A stretch of 64,000 nucleotides of DNA. Origin: Lachnospiraceae bacterium (GTDB lineage Bacteria > Bacillota > Clostridia > Lachnospirales > Lachnospiraceae). Under the pieces are notes generated by a model. The model was given only the letters and a program-made list of their open reading frames with translations, had not been told where the DNA came from and made no database searches. Shown here piece by piece: positions 1-8,566 of this stretch. The stretch spans positions 62,001 to 126,000 of the forward strand of contig CAJTDX010000003.1 of assembly GCA_910575155.1 (NCBI GenBank), written 5' to 3'. Within the stretch, counting starts at the first letter, position 1, and each line of letters begins with the position of its first letter. The position numbers were made by a program, and so were the translations under genes.

Positions 1-360
1 TTCATAAACTGATTTATATTCTGTGATTAAATCTTCCAGCTCAACATGGCTGATGATCTGCTTGTCAATTAAAATCTGCCCCAACAGCATATAATTAGGG
101 AGCTGAAGAGCCAGCAGCTCGTTCACCTGTGCTTCTGTCAGATAGCCGAGTTCGATGGCAAGTTCCCCGAAACGCTTGTCGTAGTGGGTCTGCGTAACGA
201 AAACGTCTTCAACCTCGCTTGCCGACATATATCCGGCATGTATGGCGAGGGTGCCCAGTCGTTTGTGTGTGGTGGACTGAATCTTTAGTATCTCAACCAG
301 CTGCTCAGGAGAGATGATTCCTTTATTAAGCAAAAAATTGCCGAAAAACTGCGTATGCAT
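1..360 (-). CDS. Protein with tandem MshEN-like 24-residue repeats (3' end outside window)
   Basis: Minus-strand reading frame starting at 360 with the Shine-Dalgarno GGGAG just upstream, running off the left edge, so only the first 120 residues are visible. These form four 24-residue repeats (about residues 5-28, 34-57, 63-86, 92-115), each followed by a 5-residue linker. Repeats 2 and 3 begin RLGTLAIHAGY and RFGELAIELGY and end in Q. That spacing and pattern (RLGxL...G...L...L..Q, 24 + 5) is the published signature of the MshEN domain, which binds cyclic di-GMP in type II secretion/pilus ATPases. No ATPase is visible; the missing C-terminus could hold an output domain such as CheX, but that is a guess. 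It lies 5 bp after a CheY-like gene and is probably co-transcribed with it. Ligand binding is inferred from the repeats only. Confidence 0.7.
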   Translation of the reverse strand, partial: MHTQFFGNFLLNKGIISPEQLVEILKIQSTTHKRLGTLAIHAGYMSASEVEDVFVTQTHYDKRFGELAIELGYLTEAQVNELLALQLPNYMLLGQILIDKQIISHVELEDLITEYKSVYE

Positions 361-365
361 AATAA

Positions 366-737
366 TTATCTCCCTTCAAAACGCGCACGAATAATATCTT
401 TGATAGAGGAAGTCGAAAAAGGTTTCTGAACAAAATCTCTTGCGCCTTCCATAATAGCATTTTTCAATTGTGTCTGAGTGCCAACAGAGGAAACTACAAT
501 GATATGGGCTGTGGGATCAAACTCCCGGATCTCATGTATGGCTTCCACGCCATCCTTGATGGGCATTACAATATCAACAAAAACCAGATCAGGTTTATGT
601 TCTTTATATGTATCAATTGCCTCCTGTCCGTTAGAAGCCTCAAGAAAATTATCATAACCGCATGTTGCAATAGCATCTTTTAACTGTTTGCGCGCCAATA
701 TAGAGTCGTCGCAAATTAGTATTTTTACATTTTCCAT
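366..737 (-). CDS. CheY-like single-domain response regulator
   Basis: A 123-residue stand-alone receiver domain. The acidic pair D10-D11, phosphoacceptor D55 (in LVFVDIVMP), S83/S84 at the switch position and K105 (QKPF) are all present, so phosphorylation by a histidine kinase should be possible. There is no DNA-binding or enzymatic output domain, so it must act through a protein partner. It starts at 737 after AAGGAG. The downstream gene begins 5 bp after its stop, which suggests the two products work together in signalling or motility. A chemotaxis role is plausible because the organism encodes flagellin, but no chemotaxis kinase is in this window. Confidence 0.9.
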   Translation of the reverse strand: MENVKILICDDSILARKQLKDAIATCGYDNFLEASNGQEAIDTYKEHKPDLVFVDIVMPIKDGVEAIHEIREFDPTAHIIVVSSVGTQTQLKNAIMEGARDFVQKPFSTSSIKDIIRARFEGR

Positions 738-873
738 TCAAATCGCTCCTTGCTAAATTTATAATACTATATACAATTCTACACTAATTGGACAAAAGTT
801 TCAATTGTTTCTTTGTTTTTTTTATAATATGTTGTATTATTTGTCACTGCTTACCGGAAACTTGTATTTTTCA

Positions 874-902
874 TTGCAAACTTGTCAGGGCGCAAGTATA
901 AT
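874..902 (+). promoter_or_regulatory. Sigma-A promoter of the 948 gene
   Basis: TTGCAA (874-879), 17-bp spacer, TATAAT (897-902). It lies about 45 bp upstream of the start codon of the small membrane protein. The region 738-873 is the divergent intergenic region upstream of the response regulator and is otherwise A/T rich without an evident gene. Confidence 0.75.
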
Positions 903-947
903 AAACACATTATGGTAAAAAATATCTGATTAAGAAGGGAAAACATT

Positions 948-1274
948 ATGATACTTTTATTTGACGTCATTATTTTTGCTTATGGGGTCTATGCCGTTTA
1001 TGCTGCAATAAACATGAAAAAGACCCGGCGGCTCACCCGTTTTTTTACCGGAGGAAGCAATACTCCTGTCCGTGACGTGCATGGATATATTGATGCGATT
1101 TATGGAAAAACCATTGTTATGGGATCTGTAGCGGCATTGTTTGGCGTCGCCGGCTTTGTCAATGACTATATAATGCCGCTTCCCGAATTTATGAAAGCGC
1201 TGATGCTGCTGTTTATCACTGTGCTGGTCTGGTTTGGAGTGACGCTGAGTCAGGCAAAGCGCCGTTTTTGGTAA
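948..1274 (+). CDS. Small membrane protein of unknown function
   Basis: 108 residues. Three hydrophobic stretches: about residues 1-22, 58-75 and 82-100. They are separated by a basic, polar segment (KKTRRLTRFFTGGSNTPVRD) that should lie in the cytoplasm. It is preceded by a good promoter and by the Shine-Dalgarno AGAAGGG. I do not recognise a family with confidence; the layout resembles small clostridial integral membrane proteins of the DUF3784 kind, but this is not established here. A weak hairpin follows it at about 1283-1322, so it may be a monocistronic unit ahead of cdd. Confidence 0.65.
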   Translation: MILLFDVIIFAYGVYAVYAAINMKKTRRLTRFFTGGSNTPVRDVHGYIDAIYGKTIVMGSVAALFGVAGFVNDYIMPLPEFMKALMLLFITVLVWFGVTLSQAKRRFW

Positions 1275-1422
1275 ATACAGCGTTTGTGTTCTTCCCTGCT
1301 GTTTGCTGTTGTAGAAGAACAAATATAAAAAGTTTATGAATTCTTGGCATTTCTATAGATTTTTTCTGAAAAATAGTTTAAAATAAAACTAATCGTGAAG
1401 ACGATGGAAGGGAAGGACAGCG

Positions 1423-1833
1423 ATGGAATATCAGAAACTGATTGCGCAGGCAATAACGGCAAAGGAATCGGCATACGCCCCATATTCAAAGTTTCGCGTC
1501 GGCGCCGCGCTTTTAACAAAGAACGGTAAAGTGTTTACAGGATGCAATGTGGAAAATGTAAGTTACTCAGCCACAAATTGTGCGGAGCGTACGGCAGTCT
1601 GTAAAGCGGTATCAGAAGGAGAACGGGAATTTACAGCAATTGCTGTAAATGGCGACAACAACGATTACCTTCCGCCCTGCGGGATCTGCAGGCAGGTGCT
1701 GGCAGAATTCTGCAATCTGAATACTTTTGAAGTTATTCTTGCAAACAGCGAGCAGGATTACCGGATTATGACGTTGGCTGAACTGCTTCCCGGAGCCTTT
1801 CTGTCAGAAAACCTGAAGCCGGGAATTTTTTGA
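1423..1833 (+). CDS. cdd: Cytidine deaminase
   Basis: 136 residues, the usual length of the tetrameric homologous enzyme. It deaminates cytidine and deoxycytidine to uridine and deoxyuridine in pyrimidine salvage. The zinc site is complete: C53-A54-E55 (catalytic glutamate E55) and P85-C86-G87-I88-C89. The N-terminal substrate-binding segment APYSKFRVGAAL and the CNVENVSY motif are also present. The start follows a GGAAGGGAAGGA purine stretch. It is followed after 87 bp by pckA, which has its own promoter, so the two are probably separate units. Confidence 0.95.
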   Translation: MEYQKLIAQAITAKESAYAPYSKFRVGAALLTKNGKVFTGCNVENVSYSATNCAERTAVCKAVSEGEREFTAIAVNGDNNDYLPPCGICRQVLAEFCNLNTFEVILANSEQDYRIMTLAELLPGAFLSENLKPGIF

Positions 1834-1853
1834 CAGAGAATGGCAAAAAAATA

Positions 1854-1882
1854 TTGACAAAAAAATAACAAAAGGATATTCT
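1854..1882 (+). promoter_or_regulatory. Sigma-A promoter of pckA
   Basis: TTGACA (1854-1859), 17-bp spacer, TATTCT (1877-1882), about 40 bp upstream of the pckA start codon. The -35 is a consensus match and the -10 matches four of six positions. Confidence 0.7.
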
Positions 1883-1920
1883 ATGTAGTAGTAAGTAAAA
1901 CTTAAGGAGGACAAGGAAAC

Positions 1921-3600
1921 ATGGCAACAAAGGCTTATTATCCAAGAACAGAAATCGGACCGGACAAAGTTGGCTTTGCAAAAACACGCTCCATCATTGA
2001 GGCTGCTTTCTATGGGAACAACGTAGTGAAAGTAAACACTTTGAGAGAGGCGTATGAACTTGCGAAAAATTCTCCGGGAACTGTTGTAACAGACATGCCT
2101 GTATATAGAGGAGAGGAATTTGGTCTGGAAGCAGATGCGAAGGTATTATTATTTAACGACGGCTCCATCACCGGACGTTATGCTCCTGCAAGAAGAATCA
2201 CAGGCAAACCAGGAGTAAATACTACAGAGCTGGATAAGCTGCTGATGGATGCAGTATACGATTCCAGATGGAAGACCATGTACCATGCAGAGGTATTTAT
2301 CGGACTGGATCCGGAATTTATGGTAAAAGCGCATCTGTTAATTCCGGAGGGAGAAGAGAATATTCTCTATTCCTGGATGCTGAATTTCCAGTATATGTCT
2401 GACCAGTATGTGAAGATGTATAAAGAGTCCAAGCTGTACGACAATGAACCGGACATTTATATTTTCTCTGATCCTCAGTGGACAGGAACAGACAAGACAG
2501 ATATTTCTGATCCGAACTGCCTGTGCTACTTTAATACAGACACCAACTGCGCAGGTATTCTGGGCATGAGATATTTTGGTGAACATAAGAAGGGTACGCT
2601 GACTCTGGCATGGGCGCTGGCGAACAGAAACGGCTATGCTTCCTGCCACGGCGGACAGAAAGAATATACGTTGGATGATGGTTCCAAGTATGTTGCGGCA
2701 GTATTTGGTTTATCTGGTTCCGGTAAATCCACCCTTACACATGCAAAGCATGACAACAAGTATCCTTCTATCAAGGTACTGCATGACGATGCGTTTGTAA
2801 TCAATGCGGAGACTTGCGCTTCTGTAGCGTTAGAGCCGACATATTTTGATAAGACGGCAGATTATCCTACCGCCTGCGAAGACAACAAGTATTTATTGAC
2901 CGCTCAGAACTGCTCTGCAACTCTGGATGAAGATGGAAAAGTTGTTCTGGTAACAGAGGACGTTCGTAATGGTAATGGCCGTGCGATCAAGTCCAAGTTA
3001 TGGTCTCCAAACCGTGTGGACAAGATTCAGGCTCCGGTAAATGCAATTTTCTGGATTATGAAAGATCCTACCATCCCGCCAGTAGTAAAATTAAAGGGAG
3101 CTTCTCTTGCTTCTGTTATGGGAGCAACTCTCGCAACCAAACGTTCTACCGCTGAGCGTCTTGCGGCCGGCGTAGACCCGAATGCACTGGTAGTTGAGCC
3201 TTATGCAAATCCGTTCAGGACTTATCCTCTGGTCAATGATTATGAGAAATTTAAGACCCTGGTTGAGTCTAAGAATGTAGACTGCTATATTATCAATACT
3301 GGCGATTTTATGGGTAAAAAAGTTCAGCCCAAAGATACTTTGGGTGTTCTGGAAGCTATTGTTGAGAAGAAAGCTGACTTCAAACAGTGGGGTCCGTTCT
3401 CAGATATCGAAATTTTTGAGTGGGAAGGATTTGTCCCAGACTTATCTGACAAAGATTATGTAGATCAGCTGAAGGCTCGTATGCAGGACAGATTAAATTA
3501 TGTAACAAATCTGGACGAGGCTGAAGGCGGATTTAATAAGCTTCCGGAAGACGCGGCAGCAGCGATTAAGACTGTTGTTGACCAGGCAAATACATTGTAA
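1921..3600 (+). CDS. pckA: Phosphoenolpyruvate carboxykinase (ATP)
   Basis: 559 residues, typical of the ATP-dependent family. It interconverts oxaloacetate + ATP and PEP + CO2 + ADP. In fermentative anaerobes the reverse, PEP-carboxylating direction can feed succinate formation; in gluconeogenesis it supplies PEP. The kinase-1a P-loop GLSGSGKST lies near residues 265-273, followed by the metal-binding kinase-2 region (VLHDDAFVI). The arginine of the RTYPL motif near residue 428 is also seen. The start follows AAGGAGG and a dedicated promoter, and a hairpin follows the stop, so it is probably a single-gene unit with strong expression. Confidence 0.97.
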   Translation: MATKAYYPRTEIGPDKVGFAKTRSIIEAAFYGNNVVKVNTLREAYELAKNSPGTVVTDMPVYRGEEFGLEADAKVLLFNDGSITGRYAPARRITGKPGVNTTELDKLLMDAVYDSRWKTMYHAEVFIGLDPEFMVKAHLLIPEGEENILYSWMLNFQYMSDQYVKMYKESKLYDNEPDIYIFSDPQWTGTDKTDISDPNCLCYFNTDTNCAGILGMRYFGEHKKGTLTLAWALANRNGYASCHGGQKEYTLDDGSKYVAAVFGLSGSGKSTLTHAKHDNKYPSIKVLHDDAFVINAETCASVALEPTYFDKTADYPTACEDNKYLLTAQNCSATLDEDGKVVLVTEDVRNGNGRAIKSKLWSPNRVDKIQAPVNAIFWIMKDPTIPPVVKLKGASLASVMGATLATKRSTAERLAAGVDPNALVVEPYANPFRTYPLVNDYEKFKTLVESKNVDCYIINTGDFMGKKVQPKDTLGVLEAIVEKKADFKQWGPFSDIEIFEWEGFVPDLSDKDYVDQLKARMQDRLNYVTNLDEAEGGFNKLPEDAAAAIKTVVDQANTL

Positions 3601-3621
3601 AATTTAAAAAGTTTTTATTTG

Positions 3622-3653
3622 GCTCCCACAGGATAACTATATTCTGTGGGAGC
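3622..3653 (+). terminator. Intrinsic terminator after pckA
   Basis: Perfect 10-bp stem GCTCCCACAG / CTGTGGGAGC with a 12-nt loop, 22 bp after the pckA stop. The 3' side is only moderately T rich on the + strand, while the 5' side is A/T rich, so it may work better as a barrier in both directions than as a classical terminator. Confidence 0.65.
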
Positions 3654-3790
3654 GTGTATATTTATGAGACAGGTAAAATTTAGTAATATTATTGGAAACT
3701 TAAACAGGTTTGAGGAATAAAAGTGAAAATAATTATAGATTTTCACTAACTGCCTTTTTGTGTAGAAAAGCACACAGAATGGAGGAAAAT

Positions 3791-5818
3791 ATGATAAAGA
3801 AAAAAGTAATAGTTATATTGACATTTTGTCTGATCGTGTTGTCTGCGGTTTTTACAGGTAAAGAAGAAGTACAGGCGGCGGGCAGTTATAGTCTGCAGGT
3901 GAATAAAGGAACGAACGTGGTAACTGTGTTTCGTGACGGAAAGCCGGACAGGGCATTTGTCTGTTCGGTTGGTTCGGCAACTCCCATTGGAACTTTTTAT
4001 ACGCCCAATAAACTCAGATGGCATGTTCTGGATGGTCCTTCTTATGGCCAGTACTGTACGCGGATTACAGGAGGATTTTTGTTCCATTCTGTATGGTATT
4101 ATGTCAATGGAGATTATGCATCGCAGTCTTATGTGCAGTATAATAAGCTGGGTACGACAGCAAGTCATGGCTGTGTGCGTCTGACCGTTGCAGATGCCAA
4201 GTGGATCTATGATAATTGTCCTTTGGGAACCAAGGTTACGATCATCTATGGATCAGCGTCAAATGATCCTCTGGGGAAACCGGAGGCGATTAAGATACCT
4301 GCAAAATATGGAAGCAGAGGCTGGGATCCTACAGATCCGATGACGGGAAATCCATACAGCAGTCTTCGTCCGTCTATTGATGTTTCGGGCGCGCAGACCA
4401 AGGTTGCGTTTGGTTCTGAATTTAAACCCTATGCGGGAATTGTCGGTAGAGATTCTTTGGGCAATGATATCAGCCATAAACTGAAGAGCAGCGGTACCGT
4501 TAATACAGAGAAAATCGGAACTTACCGCGTTACATACATAATTACAGACGCACTGGGAAGAAGTGCATCGGCAGACGTAGTCTATACCGTGGGAGATACA
4601 GAGCAGGCCACAATTAAAGGCGTGAAGAAGTCTCAAAAAAAGGAATATAATTCCAGACTGAAGCTGCGTGCAAATATAAAGGCTTATACGGTTGATAAGA
4701 AAAATTTGACAAAAGACATTCAGATAAAAATCGTTTATCCTAAGGGAAAAACGGAAAAGATATATAAGAAGAGCACAATCAGACTTAACAAGTTGGGAAC
4801 GTACCTGATTAATTATTATGTGACGAATCCCAATAACGGGCTGGTGACGAAAGTGACCTCAAAGGTCACGGTCAGAGATACCAAAAAGCCCAGGCTTACA
4901 GGAGTCTCTTCAAGGAAGACATTCGAATATAATGCTGTTAAAAATCTGAAATATGGTGTAAAAGCAAAATTGGTGTCCGGCAAAAATATGACGTCTAAGA
5001 TTGTAGTCAGGGTAAAAACACCGGGCGGCAAGAATTATAAAAAGCTTTCTGCAACGGCTTATAAAAAGTACAAATTCAGTAAGACCGGCACTTATTACGT
5101 ACGATATACAGTGACGAATCCCTATAACAAAAAAGCGGTGAGAAGTAAAGAGACTGTCATTACGGTGCAGGATACCAAGAAGCCGCAGTTTACAGGAATT
5201 GTCTCTAAAAAGACAGCAGAGTATAAAGATAAACTGGATTTGAAAGCCGGAGTGACAGCAAAGTTGTTATCAGGAAAAAATATGACTTCTGCCATTGCCA
5301 TTAAGGTTAAGGCTCCGGGAGAAAGTCAGTTCCGGGTATTGAATAAGGCTGCGTATACAAATTATATCTTTAATGCTGTGGGCGTTTATACAGTGGAATA
5401 TTCTGTTGCGAACCCAATTAATAAGAATGCAGTTGCAGTAAAGACGATGACTGTTACAGTGAAAGATACAAAAGCTCCGGTTCTTTCCGGTGTGAAGGAA
5501 CAGCTTCAGGTTACGCCGGGAGAAGGAGTAGAACTTCGCAAAGATGTGACGGCAGCGCTCGTGTCGGGCAAGAGCGTCACAGCTCAGATTAAAATTATGG
5601 TGAAGAGTCCGGATCAAAAGGAAACAGAGTGGAACAAAGAGGGTGAATATATCTTTGACCAGACTGGTACCTATAAAGTGATCTATACAGCTGTAAATCC
5701 GGACAGCGGCGCACAGGTGAAAGCAGAGATGACCGTGATCGTGGCTGGAGAACCAAAACCTCCGGTATCACCGGAAGACGGACAGGAAGTTAAAGCGAGG
5801 TTTAAGCCTGGTAATTAA
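3791..5818 (+). CDS. Secreted L,D-transpeptidase with C-terminal Ig-like repeats
   Basis: 675 residues from the ATG at 3791, preceded by GGAGG (3781-3785); the longer upstream frame has no ribosome site. An N-terminal signal peptide (MIKKK then a hydrophobic core, Ala-Ala cleavage region) is followed by a YkuD catalytic domain, about residues 35-160, with the active-site motif SHGCVRL. This domain makes 3-3 cross-links in peptidoglycan or anchors proteins to it. The rest is four or five immunoglobulin-like repeats of about 90 residues, each joined by DTKKP/DTKAP-like linkers. No LPXTG, SLH or choline-binding anchor is visible, so retention at the wall may depend on the repeats. The protein is lysine rich, consistent with binding the anionic wall. 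Confidence 0.88.
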   Translation: MIKKKVIVILTFCLIVLSAVFTGKEEVQAAGSYSLQVNKGTNVVTVFRDGKPDRAFVCSVGSATPIGTFYTPNKLRWHVLDGPSYGQYCTRITGGFLFHSVWYYVNGDYASQSYVQYNKLGTTASHGCVRLTVADAKWIYDNCPLGTKVTIIYGSASNDPLGKPEAIKIPAKYGSRGWDPTDPMTGNPYSSLRPSIDVSGAQTKVAFGSEFKPYAGIVGRDSLGNDISHKLKSSGTVNTEKIGTYRVTYIITDALGRSASADVVYTVGDTEQATIKGVKKSQKKEYNSRLKLRANIKAYTVDKKNLTKDIQIKIVYPKGKTEKIYKKSTIRLNKLGTYLINYYVTNPNNGLVTKVTSKVTVRDTKKPRLTGVSSRKTFEYNAVKNLKYGVKAKLVSGKNMTSKIVVRVKTPGGKNYKKLSATAYKKYKFSKTGTYYVRYTVTNPYNKKAVRSKETVITVQDTKKPQFTGIVSKKTAEYKDKLDLKAGVTAKLLSGKNMTSAIAIKVKAPGESQFRVLNKAAYTNYIFNAVGVYTVEYSVANPINKNAVAVKTMTVTVKDTKAPVLSGVKEQLQVTPGEGVELRKDVTAALVSGKSVTAQIKIMVKSPDQKETEWNKEGEYIFDQTGTYKVIYTAVNPDSGAQVKAEMTVIVAGEPKPPVSPEDGQEVKARFKPGN

Positions 5819-5853
5819 TGTGTCTTCAACATGAAATTAACATTAATTTTTAG

Positions 5854-5882
5854 TTGCGGTTTTGGGCATAATAGAGTATAAT
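5854..5882 (+). promoter_or_regulatory. Promoter of 6S RNA
   Basis: TTGCGG (5854-5859), 17-bp spacer, TATAAT (5877-5882). The predicted start, about 5889, coincides with the 5' end of the terminal stem of the 6S RNA. Confidence 0.8.
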
Positions 5883-5888
5883 CAGTGT

Positions 5889-6086
5889 ATGCTAGAAAGT
5901 ATTCCTGAGGTGTTCGATACCCTGCTATTTTGAACCTACATTTATGTTCATGGGATTCTTATATTGCCGATTGGATGTCAGGCCGTCATTACGCAGCGGA
6001 AGGCAGAAGAGAGGTTGCGGTTACCCACCTAGCTTAGCTAGGAGTCAAAATTGCAGGAAACGGCATTTTGGGGTACTTTCCAGAAA
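5889..6086 (+). ncRNA. ssrS: 6S RNA
   Basis: About 195 nt RNA that mimics an open promoter and sequesters sigma-A RNA polymerase. The ends pair in a closing stem: GAAAGTATTCC (5895-5905) with GGGGTACTTTC (6070-6080), eleven consecutive pairs including two G-U. The 5' segment CCTGAGGTGTTCG is the conserved 6S entry motif. The middle holds the hairpin CCTAGCTTAGCTAGG (about 6027-6042), and a large central bubble is expected. A consensus promoter sits at the right distance upstream. I call it from these features and recall of clostridial 6S sequences; a covariance-model search would be decisive. Confidence 0.82.
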
Positions 6087-6208
6087 ATATGAGATACAAA
6101 AGAAATTTACAAAAGAGGATTTGCGCATAAGTTTCAAAAGAATTTTAAGATACGAAAGACAGAACATACAAAAGAGTTATAAGATACAAAAGATAAACAT
6201 ACAAAAGA
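6086..6208 (+). repeat. A-rich short direct repeats after 6S RNA
   Basis: A 120-bp stretch with repeated variants of (G/C)ATACAAAAGA, for example near 6091, 6147, 6168, 6182 and 6198. It separates the 6S RNA closing stem from the terminator at 6211. It may be a single-stranded 3' tail of the 6S precursor that is trimmed later. No coding potential is supported here. Confidence 0.5.
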
Positions 6209-6210
6209 GG

Positions 6211-6243
6211 AAAGGCTGCTTTGGAGAAAGGCAGCCTTTCTTA
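6211..6243 (+). terminator. Intrinsic terminator after 6S RNA
   Basis: Stem AAAGGCTGC (6211-6219) with GCAGCCTTT (6231-6239), 11-nt loop, followed by TTCTT. It would end the 6S RNA transcription unit. Confidence 0.8.
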
Positions 6244-6311
6244 GTCATATAGAAGATCAATAAGCGCAGCATCTGAAAAAAATATAAATGGAAAGAACAG
6301 GATATCGTTAT

Positions 6312-8564
6312 ATGAGGAAAATATATTCCAGCAGGAACAGAAATTATAAGTTAAGCATGTTACTGATACTATTGATTATTGTTGCCGTCTGTTTTATTCT
6401 GGCGGTAAAAACAGAGAGGATCATTACAGAATACAGCAGTGAGTATGTTGCGCTTGCTGAATTGCCTTCTCAATTGAGTTTTACTTATTATGAGGAGGAC
6501 GAATGGGAAAACAGGCTGAAAGAAGTCTTACATGAGAAACATTTAAATGGAAAACTTACCTATGGGAAGCTGAAACTCATATTGGAACAGCTTTCTGTTC
6601 AGGAGTACATAACCTGCCAGGAGACCTTTTCCTGGAAAACAGTCCCCCGTGCAGCATGGAATGACGTTTATGAGCAGATCCTGGATTTGCTGGATACGGA
6701 GAGTCAGGTTAAGACGGTAAACCTTGTGTTTCTCGCAGATCAGGATGAGGAAACGGGCAGTTTTCTGACTCAGAAAGGCTGTTATCAGGCGGCGGAAGGC
6801 GTGAATTATTTTCACTATTATGATATGTATCAGGTTTATGTAAAGGATGAATGTATTATCGGGGTCAACAGTGAATATCAGTCGAAGCTTACGCTGAAAA
6901 ATGTATTTGTACATAAAACACAAAATGAGAAAGCGGAGATACTGTATGAGAATCAGAAAATTTCTTTGGATATAGAAGGTTTGACGGAAGAAATCAACGA
7001 TACGATCTGCGATATGGAATGGAATGAGAATAAAGTGACTGCCATTTATAAAAAAGAGGAAAAAATTTCTGGAAAAGTTCTCAGTTTTGATGATAAGCAG
7101 ATTGAGATTTCAGGTTATGGGGCCTTAAAGTATAAAGGAAAACTGAGAATATACAAGACTTACGGCACAGTGGAGGAGTTGGATGAATCTAAGTTGGTGA
7201 TTGGAAATCTTCAGGCAGATTTTGTGGTGGCAAAAAAACAGGTTTGCGGTATTATATTGCAGGAACCGGCGACGATAGAGAATATCCGCGTGCTGCTGCT
7301 GAATAATGAAAATACGCCGTATCATAAAAGTCCTGTGCTGACTGCAGATGCAGACGCAACCGTAACAGTGGGCGATAAACAGGAACAGATAACGCAGGGA
7401 CAATTGATAAAGCCGGAAAAACTCTTAGATAAACAGGAAAAGTATGTGAAAATTGCTCTCGCAGACGAACATGGCAGAATTTATTTTGCGGATGACGAGG
7501 GAAATCATACTTCTTTGGGGTATCGCGGCGTGCTGGAGGTTCGAAAATATCCCGAAGGATACGGCGTGGTAAATGAACTGCCCTTGGAGCAGTATCTTTA
7601 TGGCGTGGTGCCAAGTGAGATGCCGGCTTCTTATGAGCGGGACGCGCTTTGTACACAGGCGGTCTGCGCCAGAAGTTATGCCTGTATTCAGCTTATGCGG
7701 GGAGATTACGCGGCGCTTGGCGCACATGTGGACGACAGTACCAATTATCAGGTTTATAATAAACAGGCGGAGGAACCCAATACAAATCTTGCTGTGGATG
7801 ATACAGTGGGAGAAGTAGTGAAATATCAGGGAGAGATTGCCGAGACTTATTTCTTTTCCACCTCCTGCGGTTATTCAGGAGATATGAGGGTATGGAATAC
7901 AGAACCGGGAGAGAAGTACGGTTATCTGCAGAGCTGTTCTCTTCTCTCAGATCAGAGTGAGCCGGATATTTCCGATGAAGATAAATTTGCAGAGTTTATA
8001 AAAAACCAGGATATAAAAGCGTATGACAGCGACAGCCCGTATTTTCGCTGGAGCGCGAAACTTTCCGCCGGGGAACAGACAGAAGCCGTGAACGGGGCGA
8101 TCGCCGCACGTGTTCAGGCAAATGCCCAGAATGTACAGATTGTCAGGGCGGACGGTACGCCGGGGACGGAGGCGGATCTTTCTGGATTTGGAGCGCTGAA
8201 AGATATTTCCGTGAAGGAACGCAAAGCAGGAGGTGCAATCGGGAATCTGCTGTTTACCTATGAGAAAGGAACAGTGAGCTTACTCACAGAATATAATGTT
8301 CGTTTTGTACTGGGAGCAGCCGTAGAAGAGCTTACGGACCGGGAGGGAAATCCTGTGAATATGGAACTTCTGCCGAGCGCCTATTGTGTGGTAACTCCGG
8401 CAGAGAACGGCTTTGTACTGTATGGCGGAGGATATGGGCACGGCATTGGCATGAGCCAGAACGGCGCGAACGGTATGGCGAAGTCAGGTATGAAATATAT
8501 GGATATTTTGATGAAATTTTATCATGATATCACCATTGAAAATATATATAACGAGGAAAAGTGA
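6312..8564 (+). CDS. SpoIID/LytB-family protein, unusually large
   Basis: About 750 residues if begun at the ATG at 6312 (AGGA 9 nt upstream); an ATG at 6288 in the same frame has no clear ribosome site. One N-terminal transmembrane segment, about residues 14-32, then about 380 extracytoplasmic residues without a domain I can name. The C-terminal SpoIID domain spans about residues 390-745. It carries PLEQYLYGVVPSEMP, the CAQAVxARSYA-like block (TQAVCARSYACIQL) and the terminal GGGYGHGIGMSQ motif. SpoIID enzymes are lytic transglycosylases acting on denuded glycan strands during engulfment, and are normally about 340 residues. This large form may work in vegetative wall remodelling; that is inference. 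The next gene follows at once. Confidence 0.82.
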   Translation: MRKIYSSRNRNYKLSMLLILLIIVAVCFILAVKTERIITEYSSEYVALAELPSQLSFTYYEEDEWENRLKEVLHEKHLNGKLTYGKLKLILEQLSVQEYITCQETFSWKTVPRAAWNDVYEQILDLLDTESQVKTVNLVFLADQDEETGSFLTQKGCYQAAEGVNYFHYYDMYQVYVKDECIIGVNSEYQSKLTLKNVFVHKTQNEKAEILYENQKISLDIEGLTEEINDTICDMEWNENKVTAIYKKEEKISGKVLSFDDKQIEISGYGALKYKGKLRIYKTYGTVEELDESKLVIGNLQADFVVAKKQVCGIILQEPATIENIRVLLLNNENTPYHKSPVLTADADATVTVGDKQEQITQGQLIKPEKLLDKQEKYVKIALADEHGRIYFADDEGNHTSLGYRGVLEVRKYPEGYGVVNELPLEQYLYGVVPSEMPASYERDALCTQAVCARSYACIQLMRGDYAALGAHVDDSTNYQVYNKQAEEPNTNLAVDDTVGEVVKYQGEIAETYFFSTSCGYSGDMRVWNTEPGEKYGYLQSCSLLSDQSEPDISDEDKFAEFIKNQDIKAYDSDSPYFRWSAKLSAGEQTEAVNGAIAARVQANAQNVQIVRADGTPGTEADLSGFGALKDISVKERKAGGAIGNLLFTYEKGTVSLLTEYNVRFVLGAAVEELTDREGNPVNMELLPSAYCVVTPAENGFVLYGGGYGHGIGMSQNGANGMAKSGMKYMDILMKFYHDITIENIYNEEK

Positions 8565-8566
8565 TT

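Noticed and set aside
5944-6252. Open frame of 102 codons
   Set aside because: It overlaps the 6S RNA and terminator, has no ribosome site and an unlike-protein composition.
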